Origin: JBIIJL01 sp044233795
GTDB taxonomy: Bacteria; Pseudomonadota; Gammaproteobacteria; Legionellales; Legionellaceae
NCBI GenBank assembly: GCA_044233795.1
Contig: JBIIJL010000015.1
Span: 1-32,952 of the forward strand
Length of the DNA: 32,952 nucleotides
Direction of reading: 5' to 3'
Part shown: positions 1-9,840 of the stretch, in pieces
How positions within the stretch are numbered: the stretch's first letter is position 1
Layout: each line of letters begins with the position of its first letter
Notes under the pieces: model-generated
The model's input: only the letters and a program-made list of their open reading frames with translations
Told to the model about the DNA's origin: nothing
Databases searched by the model: none
Made by a program: the position numbers and the translations under genes

Positions 1-2
1 GC

Positions 3-77
3 TTGCATTCATATCTTGGTTATGTGAATCCAAACCAATTTGAAAGAGAGTGGGGGAAAATGAAAAAAGTTGCTTAA
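3..77 (+). pseudogene. C-terminal end of an IS3-family transposase, cut by the window edge
   Basis: An open frame enters from the window edge and ends at TAA. The last 24 residues include LHSYLGYVNPNQFE, which matches the usual ending of IS3-family OrfB transposases (H-S-x-L-G-Y-x-x-P-x-x-F-E). The sequence to about position 107 ends TTGACCACGTCA, which resembles an IS3-type terminal repeat closing in CA. Whether the transposase is intact cannot be told, because its catalytic part lies outside. It differs from the IS3 copy at 30397-31725. Confidence 0.7.
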
Positions 78-304
78 CTAGGTGTGTGCATTTGATTGAC
101 CACGTCAGATAATACATTTTATGCAGTAATTCCTGACATGCAATTTAAGTTTTTGAGAAATAAAAATAATATTGTGACGCAAGTTAAATTATATCAAAGT
201 GGAAATGAGTTGATGGGAACTAAGGCTTAATTGATAATTATTCTTAAGCCCCCTAATAGCATACATGGTTGTATGCACTGCAATCTTCATCTCTGAAATA
301 TCAT
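78..304. other. Non-coding stretch between the IS3 tail and alkD
   Basis: No credible gene is visible here. Two short inverted repeats occur. GGCTTAA (224-230) pairs with TTAAGCC (244-250). GCATACA (259-265) pairs perfectly with TGTATGC (270-276) around a four-base loop. Neither is followed by a T-run on the alkD side, so I do not call a terminator. The probable right end of the IS lies near 107. Confidence 0.5.
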
Positions 305-997
305 TTATTTTCCTAAATAAATTTTCCGTTGATCAACAGATAACTTTTCAATTGAATATCTAAGCATGGTGCGCGGCATAGTGTTGGCATATTGCTCAAG
401 AAACCCTATCAAGACGTTTCGATCACGCTTACCTGCTTCCCGTAACATCCACCCAACCGCTTTATGAATTAAATCATGGCGATCATGACATAATAATTCG
501 GCAAGCTTAATCGTCCATTCTAGTGAATTATGTCGAATGAAATACCAGGTTGCCACAATGGCAACGCGACGTTCCCATATGATGTCTGATTTGGCCAATG
601 TTAAAAGCGGCACTTTATCACCATGCATGAGATGCGCACCTACTATCCAGTGAGCGGATGCATCGACGAGATTCCAGTTGTTGATATGAGCTAAATTTTT
701 TATGTAAAACTGGTAGCAGGTTTCTTTATCAAATGGGCCTTTTTGATATTGGTTAACCAAAATAAACAGCGCCAGCATGCGTTTTTCATTAACCGGAGAT
801 TGAATCAATGTCTGGATTTCCGGGATAGATAGCGTGTGAAATTCTTTTGCTATGGAACGTAGCACAGGGTTACTAACCCCAATGAATTGATCGTGTTCGG
901 CATAATCACCCACGCCTGTTTTAAAAAACCTACTTGTCATGCTGGGTGAACGTGCCGATAAATCAAGTTTTGATGCAATCTGTAAAAGGTTGGTCAT
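305..997 (-). CDS. alkD: DNA alkylation repair protein, AlkD family
   Basis: The 230-residue protein belongs to the AlkD/AlkC HEAT-repeat DNA glycosylases, which excise bulky or cationic N3- and N7-alkylated purines without base flipping. The family signature is visible: N-W-N-L-V-D with Trp108 and Asp112 in the positions of the AlkD catalytic cleft, and W-E-R-R-V-A (141-146) containing the conserved arginine. Length is normal for the family. Its ATG lies two bases past the ada stop codon, so the two genes are almost certainly co-transcribed and form an alkylation-damage cassette (ada first). No frameshift or truncation is visible. The function is inferred from the family fold. Confidence 0.88.
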   Translation of the reverse strand: MTNLLQIASKLDLSARSPSMTSRFFKTGVGDYAEHDQFIGVSNPVLRSIAKEFHTLSIPEIQTLIQSPVNEKRMLALFILVNQYQKGPFDKETCYQFYIKNLAHINNWNLVDASAHWIVGAHLMHGDKVPLLTLAKSDIIWERRVAIVATWYFIRHNSLEWTIKLAELLCHDRHDLIHKAVGWMLREAGKRDRNVLIGFLEQYANTMPRTMLRYSIEKLSVDQRKIYLGK

Positions 998-999
998 TT

Positions 1000-2085
1000 T
1001 TATTTACTCAGGAGATATTGTTTTTCATGCTCAATTAACCATTGTTTACGCGCAATACCACCGCCATATCCGCCCAGTTCACCATTACTATTAATGATCC
1101 GGTGACATGGGATAACAATAGCAATCTGATTTGCCCCATTCGCATTGGCAACTGCGCGACAAGCGGATGGACTACAAAGCGTTGTGGCCTGCTGAAGGTA
1201 ACTTCGGGTTTCACCATATGGAATAAGGCACAGTGCTTCCCAAACGCTTTTTTGGAAAGGACTGCCCAGTAAAAACAGCGGTGTTTTAAATGTCTTCAGC
1301 GTCCCATCAAACCAGGCTTTTAATTCCTGTTCAATCGATGCGATCGGTGCCGTCGTACCGGGAATAATGGCAGACTTTGTTCGTTGCCGCAGACGTTCAA
1401 CTTCTCGTTCCAGCCCGCGGCGGTCAACAAACTCCAAAAGATACAAGGCATCTTCAGATGCAATAGCAACCATGGGTCCAAGTGGCGTATCCAGCCAAGA
1501 TGCTTTTAAAACCTGGATTTTTTTTTTCGTGGATGAAGGCGGTGCCCCCATGATTTTGGAAAATGCATCGCGAAAACCACTGCTGGATTCAAATCCGGCA
1601 TTCAGTTGCGCATCAATGACCGATTCACCATTACGAATTTGTTTGAAAGCCAGCCCCAAACGGCGTGCTCTGGCATATTCAACAAACGTCATGCCAAATC
1701 GTTTTTGAAATTGGCGACGAGCGGTGGATGTATCGATAGACAACGCATCAAAATCGCTGTCTTTCCATCGCTTGGAAGGATTTAATTCCACCGCCTCAAC
1801 CAACATGCGCACAATATCAGATACCTGATTGGGATGAGATAGCGGACGGCATCGCTTGCAGGGACGAAAGGAGGCGAGCAGGGCTTCTTGTGGGGTTTGA
1901 TAGAACTCGCAATTTTCAAATTTGGGTTTTCTTGCAGGGCAAGTTGGTCGACAAAATACACCGGTGGTTTTAACGCCAACGTAAAACACGCCCTCATAGT
2001 TGGTGTTTTTATCGAGTAACGCTTGGTAATAATTATTTTTTATCACATCAGTTAACATAGCGGTCTTCTTAATAATGGCCATCAC
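1000..2085 (-). CDS. ada: Ada: methyl-responsive activator and O6-methylguanine-DNA methyltransferase
   Basis: This is a full-length Ada protein of 361 residues. The N-terminal zinc domain has Cys45, Cys49, Cys76 and Cys79, each exactly seven residues later than the E. coli ligands; Cys45 is the expected phosphotriester methyl acceptor. An AraC-type helix-turn-helix follows (about 95-190). The C-terminal methyltransferase domain ends with P-C-H-R, Cys327 being the O6-methylguanine/O4-methylthymine acceptor. In the family, methylated Ada activates its own operon, here presumably ada-alkD. The start is uncertain: GTG 2085, ATG 2082 and ATG 2058 are all in frame, none with a strong ribosome site; 2058 would match the E. 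coli N-terminus best. It is separated by 85 bp from the traI stop. Confidence 0.93.
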   Translation of the reverse strand: MMAIIKKTAMLTDVIKNNYYQALLDKNTNYEGVFYVGVKTTGVFCRPTCPARKPKFENCEFYQTPQEALLASFRPCKRCRPLSHPNQVSDIVRMLVEAVELNPSKRWKDSDFDALSIDTSTARRQFQKRFGMTFVEYARARRLGLAFKQIRNGESVIDAQLNAGFESSSGFRDAFSKIMGAPPSSTKKKIQVLKASWLDTPLGPMVAIASEDALYLLEFVDRRGLEREVERLRQRTKSAIIPGTTAPIASIEQELKAWFDGTLKTFKTPLFLLGSPFQKSVWEALCLIPYGETRSYLQQATTLCSPSACRAVANANGANQIAIVIPCHRIINSNGELGGYGGGIARKQWLIEHEKQYLLSK

Positions 2086-2170
2086 ATGTCATGCTTGTTA
2101 AAGATCAACTATACCAGTCTTTATAACTTGTGCGACCGAAATTCAGGCGTTGATTTTTTTTTGTCCATGA

Positions 2171-5100
2171 TCAACCTATTTCCATTTCGACCCGTTGTAA
2201 TATTTTCGTTTGTTCAATTATCGGAGATTTCATTGAAGGAGCATCCAATTTGTTCTCTCTTGAAATGCGCTCAATAGATTCTTTGATTTGAGTATCAGTC
2301 ATGGAAATTTTATGTAGTTTGTCTTGAAGTGTTTCTGGTTTAAACGCTTTATTTAATATATCAATAACACCTGAAACCCCGTGAGATTTTGATACATCAT
2401 TAAAATCACCTTTCTTGTTTGGCAGGGCAATTTCAACCGCTTTACCATGAAGTTTTAGCCGTTCAATTGTTTGATGTAGTAGCTTATCATCATGAATTGG
2501 CTTTCCATCGTTATCGAGACAAAGTACGACTTTGTTCGTGAGAAGATTAATGTCAATTGAGACCATATTTTGTTTTCCAAGGACTGCAATAACACGTTCG
2601 TTTTGAACAGCATCACGGACACTTAATCCAGTTTCAACCCCTTCGGTGATATAGGTTACTGCGTTCTGTGTCATCCCTTTATTAATCATGACCCCCGTTC
2701 CAGCAATTGCACCAAACGTTTTCTTTTGAACGTCAAGTTCAGCTTTACTTGAAGTGTTTTTATCAAGATAAATCGCTTGAACGGACTGTACTTGCTGTTC
2801 TTTGTTACGTGCGATACACAGGAGTGCAGGCATGTATTTTATCATCTCATCTTTGCCAGTAAACACTTTCGCGTGAAAACGTATGTCTTGTCCTGAAACG
2901 TTGTTTATACCACGCGTTTCCTTCAGATAAATTTCAGCTAAAGTACCGGCAATGGGTGTTGACTCCTTCGATAGCTGTAGTGCATAACGTTGCGTTTTAC
3001 TCGGCTTATCATCGGTTTTTTCAGGCGGTGATGATATTTTTTGTAGGGTTGATTGAACCATTTCTTTTAAATCATCCCCAGTCATTTTGGCGGCATATTC
3101 AAGGCTCGACTTAAAATCAAGGTTCAGTGACGCTTGAATTAAATGCAATAAATTTCCTTTCTCGCCCGTTTCAAAATTGAACCATGTTCCGCGTTTATCT
3201 CCGATCAGGCAAATACTCAAGCTGCCCTTTGACCCATAACGCATTTCTTTTTTGGAAGAGAGCGTTGTGTTCGGCGTGCCAAGCAACGACTGTGCGACAC
3301 ACTCGGTATTTAATGACAGATTTCGCACAACATTTTGTACATCATAGTGATGTTTTTGAGGTGCACTTTTCACCATTGATGCAGTGTTTTCAGATATTTT
3401 TGGCGCATGATGGATTAACCCTAGCGCCTCAAGAGCGGATGTTTTATTCGGTGTGACGCGCAATTGTGTTTTTAATTTGTCATAATTATCCGTGTAAATC
3501 ATGGCGTGAAGTGAGCCTCGGGAGACCATGATATAAAAGCTTCTAAAATGGTTGGTCTTTTTATTTTGGGTATCTGCGACACCAATGACGAAAGGGGATG
3601 AACTTCCTTGAATCGAATAGCTGGTGGATGTGTAGCTGTAATCCCAATGACTGTCTTTCAACTCATTTTTATAAAGCGTTTGCATTTGACCGGATGTATC
3701 TTTCACGCAAAAGGAATCATCAGAAACCTCGGTCACAACCAGCCGTTCATTTGCAAAGCGCGCTTGAGCTTTGTCTGATTTTTTGAAATGAATTTTTTCT
3801 CCAACGGATATTTTGCCTTCTGCCGCCTTAAAAAGTTCGATTTTCCAGTCTTGATTTTCTTTTTCCGGCATAAAGATGGATTTCTCGCCTTGTAACTGTT
3901 GAAGCTCGACGACCCGTGATGCCTCATCAATCCCCGTCACCTTGTAGTATTGATTGTTTTTTTTAAGAAGATAGGTGCCTGGTTTTTTCAGGATTTCAGC
4001 AAAAGTTTCAATTTGATAAAGCGCTGCGGTGGTGTAATTGGTACTTAAAAGCCGACCAAAGGATTTATTTTCACATCCTAACTCCGATTTTTCCATTAAC
4101 CCTTCGCGAATTAAATGGTTAGCTTCTTCCCTGTGCCTGTTTTCATGAATAACGACAATGGTATTGTCACGACAGTCACGCGTTCTGGATAAATAATCCA
4201 TTACGGCCATTGATAGAGGCGCTTCATTTTCAACAACCGATGTGGTGAGACGTTCAAGCGCGGGATGTGAACCCTCTCTCTCAACAGCTTGCAAGGGCAA
4301 TCCGGCTAATTGATTGAGCGCCTTATTCGTATCGCCTTGAATCAACGTTTCCACCGCTTCCTTATAATTCTGCACCGTCTGACGAACCAAATCACACATG
4401 TTAGCCACGCGAATGCTTCCTTCTTGCAGTAAAATAGCGGACGGCTTCCCACTTTCAATCCCTTGGTGCTGGCTTACGTCACCCAACAGTGCGCATCGGC
4501 TACCAGCATTATGGATATAGGCAACCAGCCTTGCTGCATCACGATTGGACACCATCGATGACTCATCAAGCAACACCAATGACTGACTTGTTAACGTCGG
4601 ATGTTGCTCTTGCTCAATTAGAAAACTTTTAAGCGTTTGTGCCTGAATGCCTAATGCCCTCATTTCTTTTACAGCCTGATGGGTGGGTGCTACCGCGATG
4701 ATGTCGAGAGGCATTTCAGTCAAGGTCTTGGCGTTTTGAACCACATCAATGGCTGATTTCGTCATCGTGGTTTTTCCCGTGCCAGCAAACCCTTGGATCA
4801 TAATAAAGCGATCGCTTGTTGTCGCAATTAAAAGACAAGCATCTTTTTGTCCCCGGGTAAGCGGATACGCGTTCAATTTTTCCTCAGCGGTCTTAATATC
4901 AAGCCTTGGCGTTACTGTATTTTTACCCGCTCTAACGGTCGATAAAATTTGTTCCTCAAATTCCTTGGCCTCAATGGTCATAAGCATGTCGTTAGGGGCT
5001 CGTAACAGCTGACCATCCTGAATGTCACTGTTCAACCTTAATGAGAGCTCGTCCACATTCGCCACACCGATGGCTTTTTGCAGGGCAACCGTCAATAACT

Positions 5101-7876
5101 CATTTTTAGAAAACACAGCTTCGCGTTCAGACAGATGCGAAATGGCAAAATTTAACGCTTTCTCACTTTCGGTGATGATGGGTTTAGTCCGCGTGAGCTC
5201 CGCAATGGCGCGGTCTAAATGTTGCAATAAATCCACCGTTGTTGGGCTATCAAGAACCTTAATGGAGCTTGAAGCCTCAAGCGTGATGGAAATTGCCGAT
5301 TTCTTTACGGATAGCTTTTCTGCATGGCGCTTTGCCTTTTCAACATCATCGGTGATAACGAGTAATGATTGACGCGATGTTTCTGCACTTAACGCCATGA
5401 TGTTTTTATTTAAGCAATACGATGGCATGGTGAGGATGGTTTTATCTACCGTTTTGTAATCATGCACGTGTAGGTTTTTAGCGTAAGAATACGTCAACGG
5501 AAGATGATCTGTATTCAGTAAGTGAATCGTTTTAGTACCTGATTTTAATTTTAGGCCGTGACGTGTGAAGGCGGTCACTTCATAAGCGGTACCGGCTTTT
5601 ACCCTTTCAAAACGCATATCACCGGTTGAAACCAATAGTTCTCCAATTGAAACCGGCAACGAGCGCTCCTCGTAAATGTGGGTTTTTTGAGTAATGCTTT
5701 TCATCGGTAGTTCGGTTTGTAAACCGCTTTTTTCACGCACGACGAGCAGTTGTTTCTTTTCGTCAACCGATACAATCGTTAACTTTTGAGTTTTATCCTG
5801 TAGTTTATGGAGCAATACCCAACCTGGCTGATAGCTTTTAGCGGTTTTTTTCTCAGCAGCAGTGAGTGGGACGGGCAATAATGTTTTGAGTTCTTTTTCG
5901 ATCGCAGATAATGCACCGGTCTCTTTTAATTGACGGCGAATAGTCTGGTTCACCTCCCAGCTTTCAGCCTTCGAAACCGTCAATACACAGGTTTTTTGAC
6001 GCTCGGATCGGCTGAGCTGTGTATATTCCGAAGCGGCTAAAATCAGGCGCGCCGTTTTATCACGTGCCTCATGAATCTGCATCTCAGGTGCGTGTTTTTG
6101 TTTATCTGCTACTTGATAGGTTAACACCTGCGCTTTGTCTAGAAGACAGGGAATATCGGATTTAAAGCCTGTGAGTCCCTCTGATTTTTCAAGCAGAATG
6201 ACTTTGGCATAGCTTCTTGATGCAATCGATAATAACTGGCTCAAATCATCTGGAGCGCACCGTCCTACATCATCCACAATAATGAGCTCGTGTTCTTTTC
6301 GAGATTTAAAAAAGGGTAACAGGTGTGATGCCTTGTGCTCATGATTAAAGCCTGCAATCGTTTGGGCAAGCTCACTTTTGCCGATAGACGTTAACCATTG
6401 CCAAAGGGTTTCAGGTTTTTTGCTGGTCGCTTCATTAATAGATTTGGCGAGCATTCGTGTGGGGCTTAATACTCGAATCGTTTTGGAATCCGTAGCTGTA
6501 TTAATCAGGGCAAGCAGTACGTCTTTTGAGACAATACTTTGTTGTTGAATGCGGATAACGCCTTGTTTGTTCGTCAAAACACGCATGACTGTATTCTGCA
6601 CAGATAAGGGATCAGCTCCATGACCTTTGCATTGGATCCCTTTTTTTTGTGGGGTAAACGTGCTTAATTGTTCAATCAGCTGTTTTTCTTTGGCGATTAA
6701 TCCACTGGTCGTGAATAAATTCTCTTTATCGTCAAGCGAAATTAAACGTTGCGCTTTGATTTCATGTTCGATGCTTTGGATCAGCGTGTCATAGCCCGTT
6801 TCGCCTAGAGAAAAATAAAGGCTCGCTTGCAGTACGTCTTGATAAGTAAAACTTAAACGCCGTTCTTCAAGGTGGGCAATGGCATCAAGAACGGCATGTC
6901 CTTGTTCACGACTAACTTCATTGGATCCCAGTTGTTTTGCAGCAGCTGTTTTTTGTTTTAATACATCCAAATAGGTCGATGGATCCACACCTAAGGCCTG
7001 ACTCTCGTTGGTCCATTTCACACGTAGCGCTTCAGGATTGGTTTCTTTTTTATATTTGCGTGTGTCTTGAGTGGCTTTATCATGCGCTTTCAATGAGCTT
7101 GAATGCATGGTATCCACTTGCCCCTCAATTTGTGTGCGTCGTTTTGAGAACGTGGTTAATAAGTCCGAGTTAAAATGTTTGATTTCAAAGAGTCCGTGAG
7201 GATCACCAGTTGGCGCGATTTCAAGCCCTTTGGATTTGACGCCCATTGCAACCTCAGAGCGATATACTAACCCTAAATAAATTTGATTGGCCATAATCCA
7301 TTCCATCGTGCCGTGATTTTTTCGCATATCGGAGGCAAGCGCGCGCCATTTTCCATCAAGACGCTCGGTTAAATTCATCATAAGCGCATGCGTGTGGAGC
7401 AGTGGATCTTGTTCGCGTGAGGTGTCGTGAAGAATAGTCGCAAAGGCTAGGTTGCCCGTTTTTTCATACTCCACACCTGACAGACCCATTTTTCGTGCTT
7501 GAGCGGCCTCTTTTTCAATAATCTGCAATACTTTTTGAACAGCCCGCTGGTGGATGTCAATAAAGTCTTTATCACCTGCAACCAACGCTAGATATGAGAC
7601 TGATTTTGGTGCGGAAAAAGTTAAATCATAGCCCCCGCGGTGCTTGACTTCACCACTTGCAGACTTTAATCCAATGATTTCGCCATTAGGCAAAACACCA
7701 CTTAAAATCATTTCCAATTGCTCAACACTAACGCGTTCACCCAATGCAAGGCGCTCAGCACTTTGCCCTCGCCAACTTGCGGATAATTCACCCGTGAAAT
7801 AATAGTTGTCTTTGGAAAAATAATAACGTGCGGCCCCACCAGCCTGACTGATAGGTTGTATTCGCAGGCTTAACAT
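2171..7876 (-). CDS. traI: TraI: MobF relaxase-helicase with C-terminal Toprim/primase-like extension
   Basis: This protein nicks oriT, stays bound to the 5' end and unwinds the strand for transfer. At 1901 residues it is longer than F TraI (1756). The relaxase domain has tyrosine pairs Tyr18/19 and Tyr25/26 and the metal-binding His150, His161 and His163 (L-H-T-H-A). A degenerate RecD-like region lacking a visible P-loop follows. The active RecD-like helicase has G-F-A-G-T-G-K-T-T at 1029-1037 and a D-E-S-S Walker B. The last ~350 residues differ from F TraI: a G-T-W-F-N-F-E-T-G-E-K-G-N primase-type segment near 1560-1590, then a Toprim-like domain with T-E-G-V-E-T-G near 1745 and C-L-D-N-D-G near 1785. 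It has an AAGGAG ribosome site. The ATG lies three bases past the traD stop. It is the last gene of the transfer operon. Confidence 0.93.
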   Translation of the reverse strand: MLSLRIQPISQAGGAARYYFSKDNYYFTGELSASWRGQSAERLALGERVSVEQLEMILSGVLPNGEIIGLKSASGEVKHRGGYDLTFSAPKSVSYLALVAGDKDFIDIHQRAVQKVLQIIEKEAAQARKMGLSGVEYEKTGNLAFATILHDTSREQDPLLHTHALMMNLTERLDGKWRALASDMRKNHGTMEWIMANQIYLGLVYRSEVAMGVKSKGLEIAPTGDPHGLFEIKHFNSDLLTTFSKRRTQIEGQVDTMHSSSLKAHDKATQDTRKYKKETNPEALRVKWTNESQALGVDPSTYLDVLKQKTAAAKQLGSNEVSREQGHAVLDAIAHLEERRLSFTYQDVLQASLYFSLGETGYDTLIQSIEHEIKAQRLISLDDKENLFTTSGLIAKEKQLIEQLSTFTPQKKGIQCKGHGADPLSVQNTVMRVLTNKQGVIRIQQQSIVSKDVLLALINTATDSKTIRVLSPTRMLAKSINEATSKKPETLWQWLTSIGKSELAQTIAGFNHEHKASHLLPFFKSRKEHELIIVDDVGRCAPDDLSQLLSIASRSYAKVILLEKSEGLTGFKSDIPCLLDKAQVLTYQVADKQKHAPEMQIHEARDKTARLILAASEYTQLSRSERQKTCVLTVSKAESWEVNQTIRRQLKETGALSAIEKELKTLLPVPLTAAEKKTAKSYQPGWVLLHKLQDKTQKLTIVSVDEKKQLLVVREKSGLQTELPMKSITQKTHIYEERSLPVSIGELLVSTGDMRFERVKAGTAYEVTAFTRHGLKLKSGTKTIHLLNTDHLPLTYSYAKNLHVHDYKTVDKTILTMPSYCLNKNIMALSAETSRQSLLVITDDVEKAKRHAEKLSVKKSAISITLEASSSIKVLDSPTTVDLLQHLDRAIAELTRTKPIITESEKALNFAISHLSEREAVFSKNELLTVALQKAIGVANVDELSLRLNSDIQDGQLLRAPNDMLMTIEAKEFEEQILSTVRAGKNTVTPRLDIKTAEEKLNAYPLTRGQKDACLLIATTSDRFIMIQGFAGTGKTTMTKSAIDVVQNAKTLTEMPLDIIAVAPTHQAVKEMRALGIQAQTLKSFLIEQEQHPTLTSQSLVLLDESSMVSNRDAARLVAYIHNAGSRCALLGDVSQHQGIESGKPSAILLQEGSIRVANMCDLVRQTVQNYKEAVETLIQGDTNKALNQLAGLPLQAVEREGSHPALERLTTSVVENEAPLSMAVMDYLSRTRDCRDNTIVVIHENRHREEANHLIREGLMEKSELGCENKSFGRLLSTNYTTAALYQIETFAEILKKPGTYLLKKNNQYYKVTGIDEASRVVELQQLQGEKSIFMPEKENQDWKIELFKAAEGKISVGEKIHFKKSDKAQARFANERLVVTEVSDDSFCVKDTSGQMQTLYKNELKDSHWDYSYTSTSYSIQGSSSPFVIGVADTQNKKTNHFRSFYIMVSRGSLHAMIYTDNYDKLKTQLRVTPNKTSALEALGLIHHAPKISENTASMVKSAPQKHHYDVQNVVRNLSLNTECVAQSLLGTPNTTLSSKKEMRYGSKGSLSICLIGDKRGTWFNFETGEKGNLLHLIQASLNLDFKSSLEYAAKMTGDDLKEMVQSTLQKISSPPEKTDDKPSKTQRYALQLSKESTPIAGTLAEIYLKETRGINNVSGQDIRFHAKVFTGKDEMIKYMPALLCIARNKEQQVQSVQAIYLDKNTSSKAELDVQKKTFGAIAGTGVMINKGMTQNAVTYITEGVETGLSVRDAVQNERVIAVLGKQNMVSIDINLLTNKVVLCLDNDGKPIHDDKLLHQTIERLKLHGKAVEIALPNKKGDFNDVSKSHGVSGVIDILNKAFKPETLQDKLHKISMTDTQIKESIERISRENKLDAPSMKSPIIEQTKILQRVEMEIG

Positions 7877-7879
7877 GAT

Positions 7880-9736
7880 TTAGCTCCTTGTTTCAAAAAT
7901 TGATTCCATCTCAAACGATGGTTTCTGCTTTTTGGGCGAGAACCCATCAACCCGCCCATTAGCGGTTTCTTCATTGCACATGGAATCAACTGCAGAATCT
8001 GAGACAATCACTTGGTTGAGCGGTAACTCACGTGCAATAAATCCTTTTGCCACTAAGGGGCGTTTTTGATATTTGAGTTTTAATTTCGTGATGGGGTGTC
8101 CGGGTAGACGCAGAAAACATTCCAACGCCTCCAATCCCATGATTTCTGGATAGGTCACGAGGGGTCGAATAACCCTATTTTTTCCAAGTGATATGCCATC
8201 GCGAATTGAATTGGCGCCGTAGGAGTAGTTTTCACGCGTGTCATCGACTTCTTCTTCACCTAATTCTTTAGAGACAAGCTGCGCCATCTCATGACTCGGG
8301 CTTGCAAAGAAGGCGCGTGTATTAAGTAAGTCAAAGATTTCAGCAGCACCACTTCGCCCGTAGACTTTGACGAGCTGGCTGAAACTTTGCATGCCAAGTA
8401 AAAAGCACCCACCAAATTTTCGAACCTCTGCAATGGTTTCGCCCAAGAGCGGCAATTTATGTAAGCTCGGTAATTCATCACAGATAAACCAAATGCGACG
8501 ATGTTGGTTCTCGGGGAGGCTAAGAAGAGTAAGCGACGCCATCGCAATCCACATTGAAATCAACGGCCTTAATGATTTGTGTTGCTCGCCATTTGAAGAG
8601 ATAAACAGCCAGCCGTTGTTGTCTGGGTTCAGGATATAATCACGAATTGAAAACGGCGCTTTGCCAGACTCATTTAAACCACCGAGCGATTGCATGGATT
8701 TCAAATAAGTTGTAATGACTGAGCGAATAGAAATCGCGGTTTTCTCGATTTGTTGGCTTACAAGCGTTGCTGCCGCTGTACCCGTTAGATAGGGTTCCAA
8801 TTCTGTAAATTCGCCCGTGACTAAGAGTTGCAGTAGTTTTTCAAGTGAACGGTCTGGGTCGTGTCGCATTTTTGAAGCGGCTGAGGACAGCACCGTGCGT
8901 GCGGCGTTCACCCAAAATGGATCAGATTCTCCGTGCATTGGGATTAAACTTTCGGCCATGTTTTCAAGAAGTTCATCGCGCGGTGCCTCTGCCCATAAAT
9001 CCCAATTAGCGCACCGGGCATCAAAGGGGTTAAGTAGCACGTCGCTTGAGTCTTGAAAGTAGTTTTCAGTAAACGTACAGCCTTTGTCATACACAATGAC
9101 CCTATCGCCTCGTGCGCGAAGTCCATCCATCAGCTTCATAATGAGCTGGCTTTTTCCCATGCCCACCGTTCCGTGTACTAATAAATGTTGTACTTCACAG
9201 TCTTTAATGAGAGGAAACCCATCGAAATTCAGATCAGAAGCGCGACCTGCTCGAATGATTTGTTTTTTAAGCGTATTGCTTGGTACAAGGCTTGTTCCGC
9301 GTATGAACTGATTCTTGGCTTGAAACTTTCCCTTACGAATAAAATACACCGCTACAAGCGTACCTAATATGAGAGCAAGACCACCGCCGATAAAAGCGGC
9401 CTCTATCAACGCATCAAAACACGCATTGGCATTACGGGCGTAATAGGGGTTATTCACTAAATCGTGTACTGAACGCCTAAGCACACGCCCAAGATGAGGT
9501 AGCTCAAAGGTATGCGTCATGCCAACGATATTAAGGAATAGCGCGTAATAGTAAGCCGTTGCCTGAATCAACCTATCGCTACCGGTCAGCAGCCACGTTA
9601 TAAGCCCGCTGGCCAAAAACCAGATCCCAAGACAGCAGTAAAGGAGTGTTTTGGTGATTTGATCCCACATCCGCAGATTATGAAAAGAAATTTGACCTCC
9701 GCGGGTGTAGTGTTTGTAATTTGATTCAGTGCTCAT
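7880..9736 (-). CDS. traD: TraD: type IV coupling protein (conjugative DNA pump ATPase)
   Basis: The 618-residue inner-membrane ATPase links the TraI-DNA complex to the mating channel. Two N-terminal membrane segments are visible (about 28-52 and 112-134). The P-loop G-T-V-G-M-G-K-S lies at 189-196, and I-W-F-I-C-D-E-L-P serves as Walker B near 400. The motif pattern is that of the TraD/TraG/VirD4 family. It is about 100 residues shorter than F TraD, the missing part being the C-terminal tail that in F contacts TraM; no traM is seen in the window. An AAGGAG site precedes the ATG. Upstream, 104 bp separate it from traG, where F has traS and traT. Confidence 0.92.
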   Translation of the reverse strand: MSTESNYKHYTRGGQISFHNLRMWDQITKTLLYCCLGIWFLASGLITWLLTGSDRLIQATAYYYALFLNIVGMTHTFELPHLGRVLRRSVHDLVNNPYYARNANACFDALIEAAFIGGGLALILGTLVAVYFIRKGKFQAKNQFIRGTSLVPSNTLKKQIIRAGRASDLNFDGFPLIKDCEVQHLLVHGTVGMGKSQLIMKLMDGLRARGDRVIVYDKGCTFTENYFQDSSDVLLNPFDARCANWDLWAEAPRDELLENMAESLIPMHGESDPFWVNAARTVLSSAASKMRHDPDRSLEKLLQLLVTGEFTELEPYLTGTAAATLVSQQIEKTAISIRSVITTYLKSMQSLGGLNESGKAPFSIRDYILNPDNNGWLFISSNGEQHKSLRPLISMWIAMASLTLLSLPENQHRRIWFICDELPSLHKLPLLGETIAEVRKFGGCFLLGMQSFSQLVKVYGRSGAAEIFDLLNTRAFFASPSHEMAQLVSKELGEEEVDDTRENYSYGANSIRDGISLGKNRVIRPLVTYPEIMGLEALECFLRLPGHPITKLKLKYQKRPLVAKGFIARELPLNQVIVSDSAVDSMCNEETANGRVDGFSPKKQKPSFEMESIFETRS

Positions 9737-9840
9737 TGTTTCTCCTTGTCGTGATTTTTGGGCAAAGCAGCGGCTAGCCGGTACTGTTTTATGGCTTAAA
9801 TTAGGTTGTTATGAATAGATTTTGTTATTTGGAGTAATAG
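9737..9840 (-). other. traG-traD intergenic gap
   Basis: This is the largest untranslated gap between transfer genes in the operon (104 bp). It holds the traD ribosome site, a perfect 10-bp palindrome CGGCTAGCCG at 9771-9780, and no credible reading frame. In F plasmid the entry-exclusion genes traS and traT sit at this point. Confidence 0.6.

Noticed and set aside
259..276. GCATACA/TGTATGC hairpin as a terminator of alkD
   Set aside because: A perfect 7-bp stem but AT-rich and not followed by a T-run on either strand.
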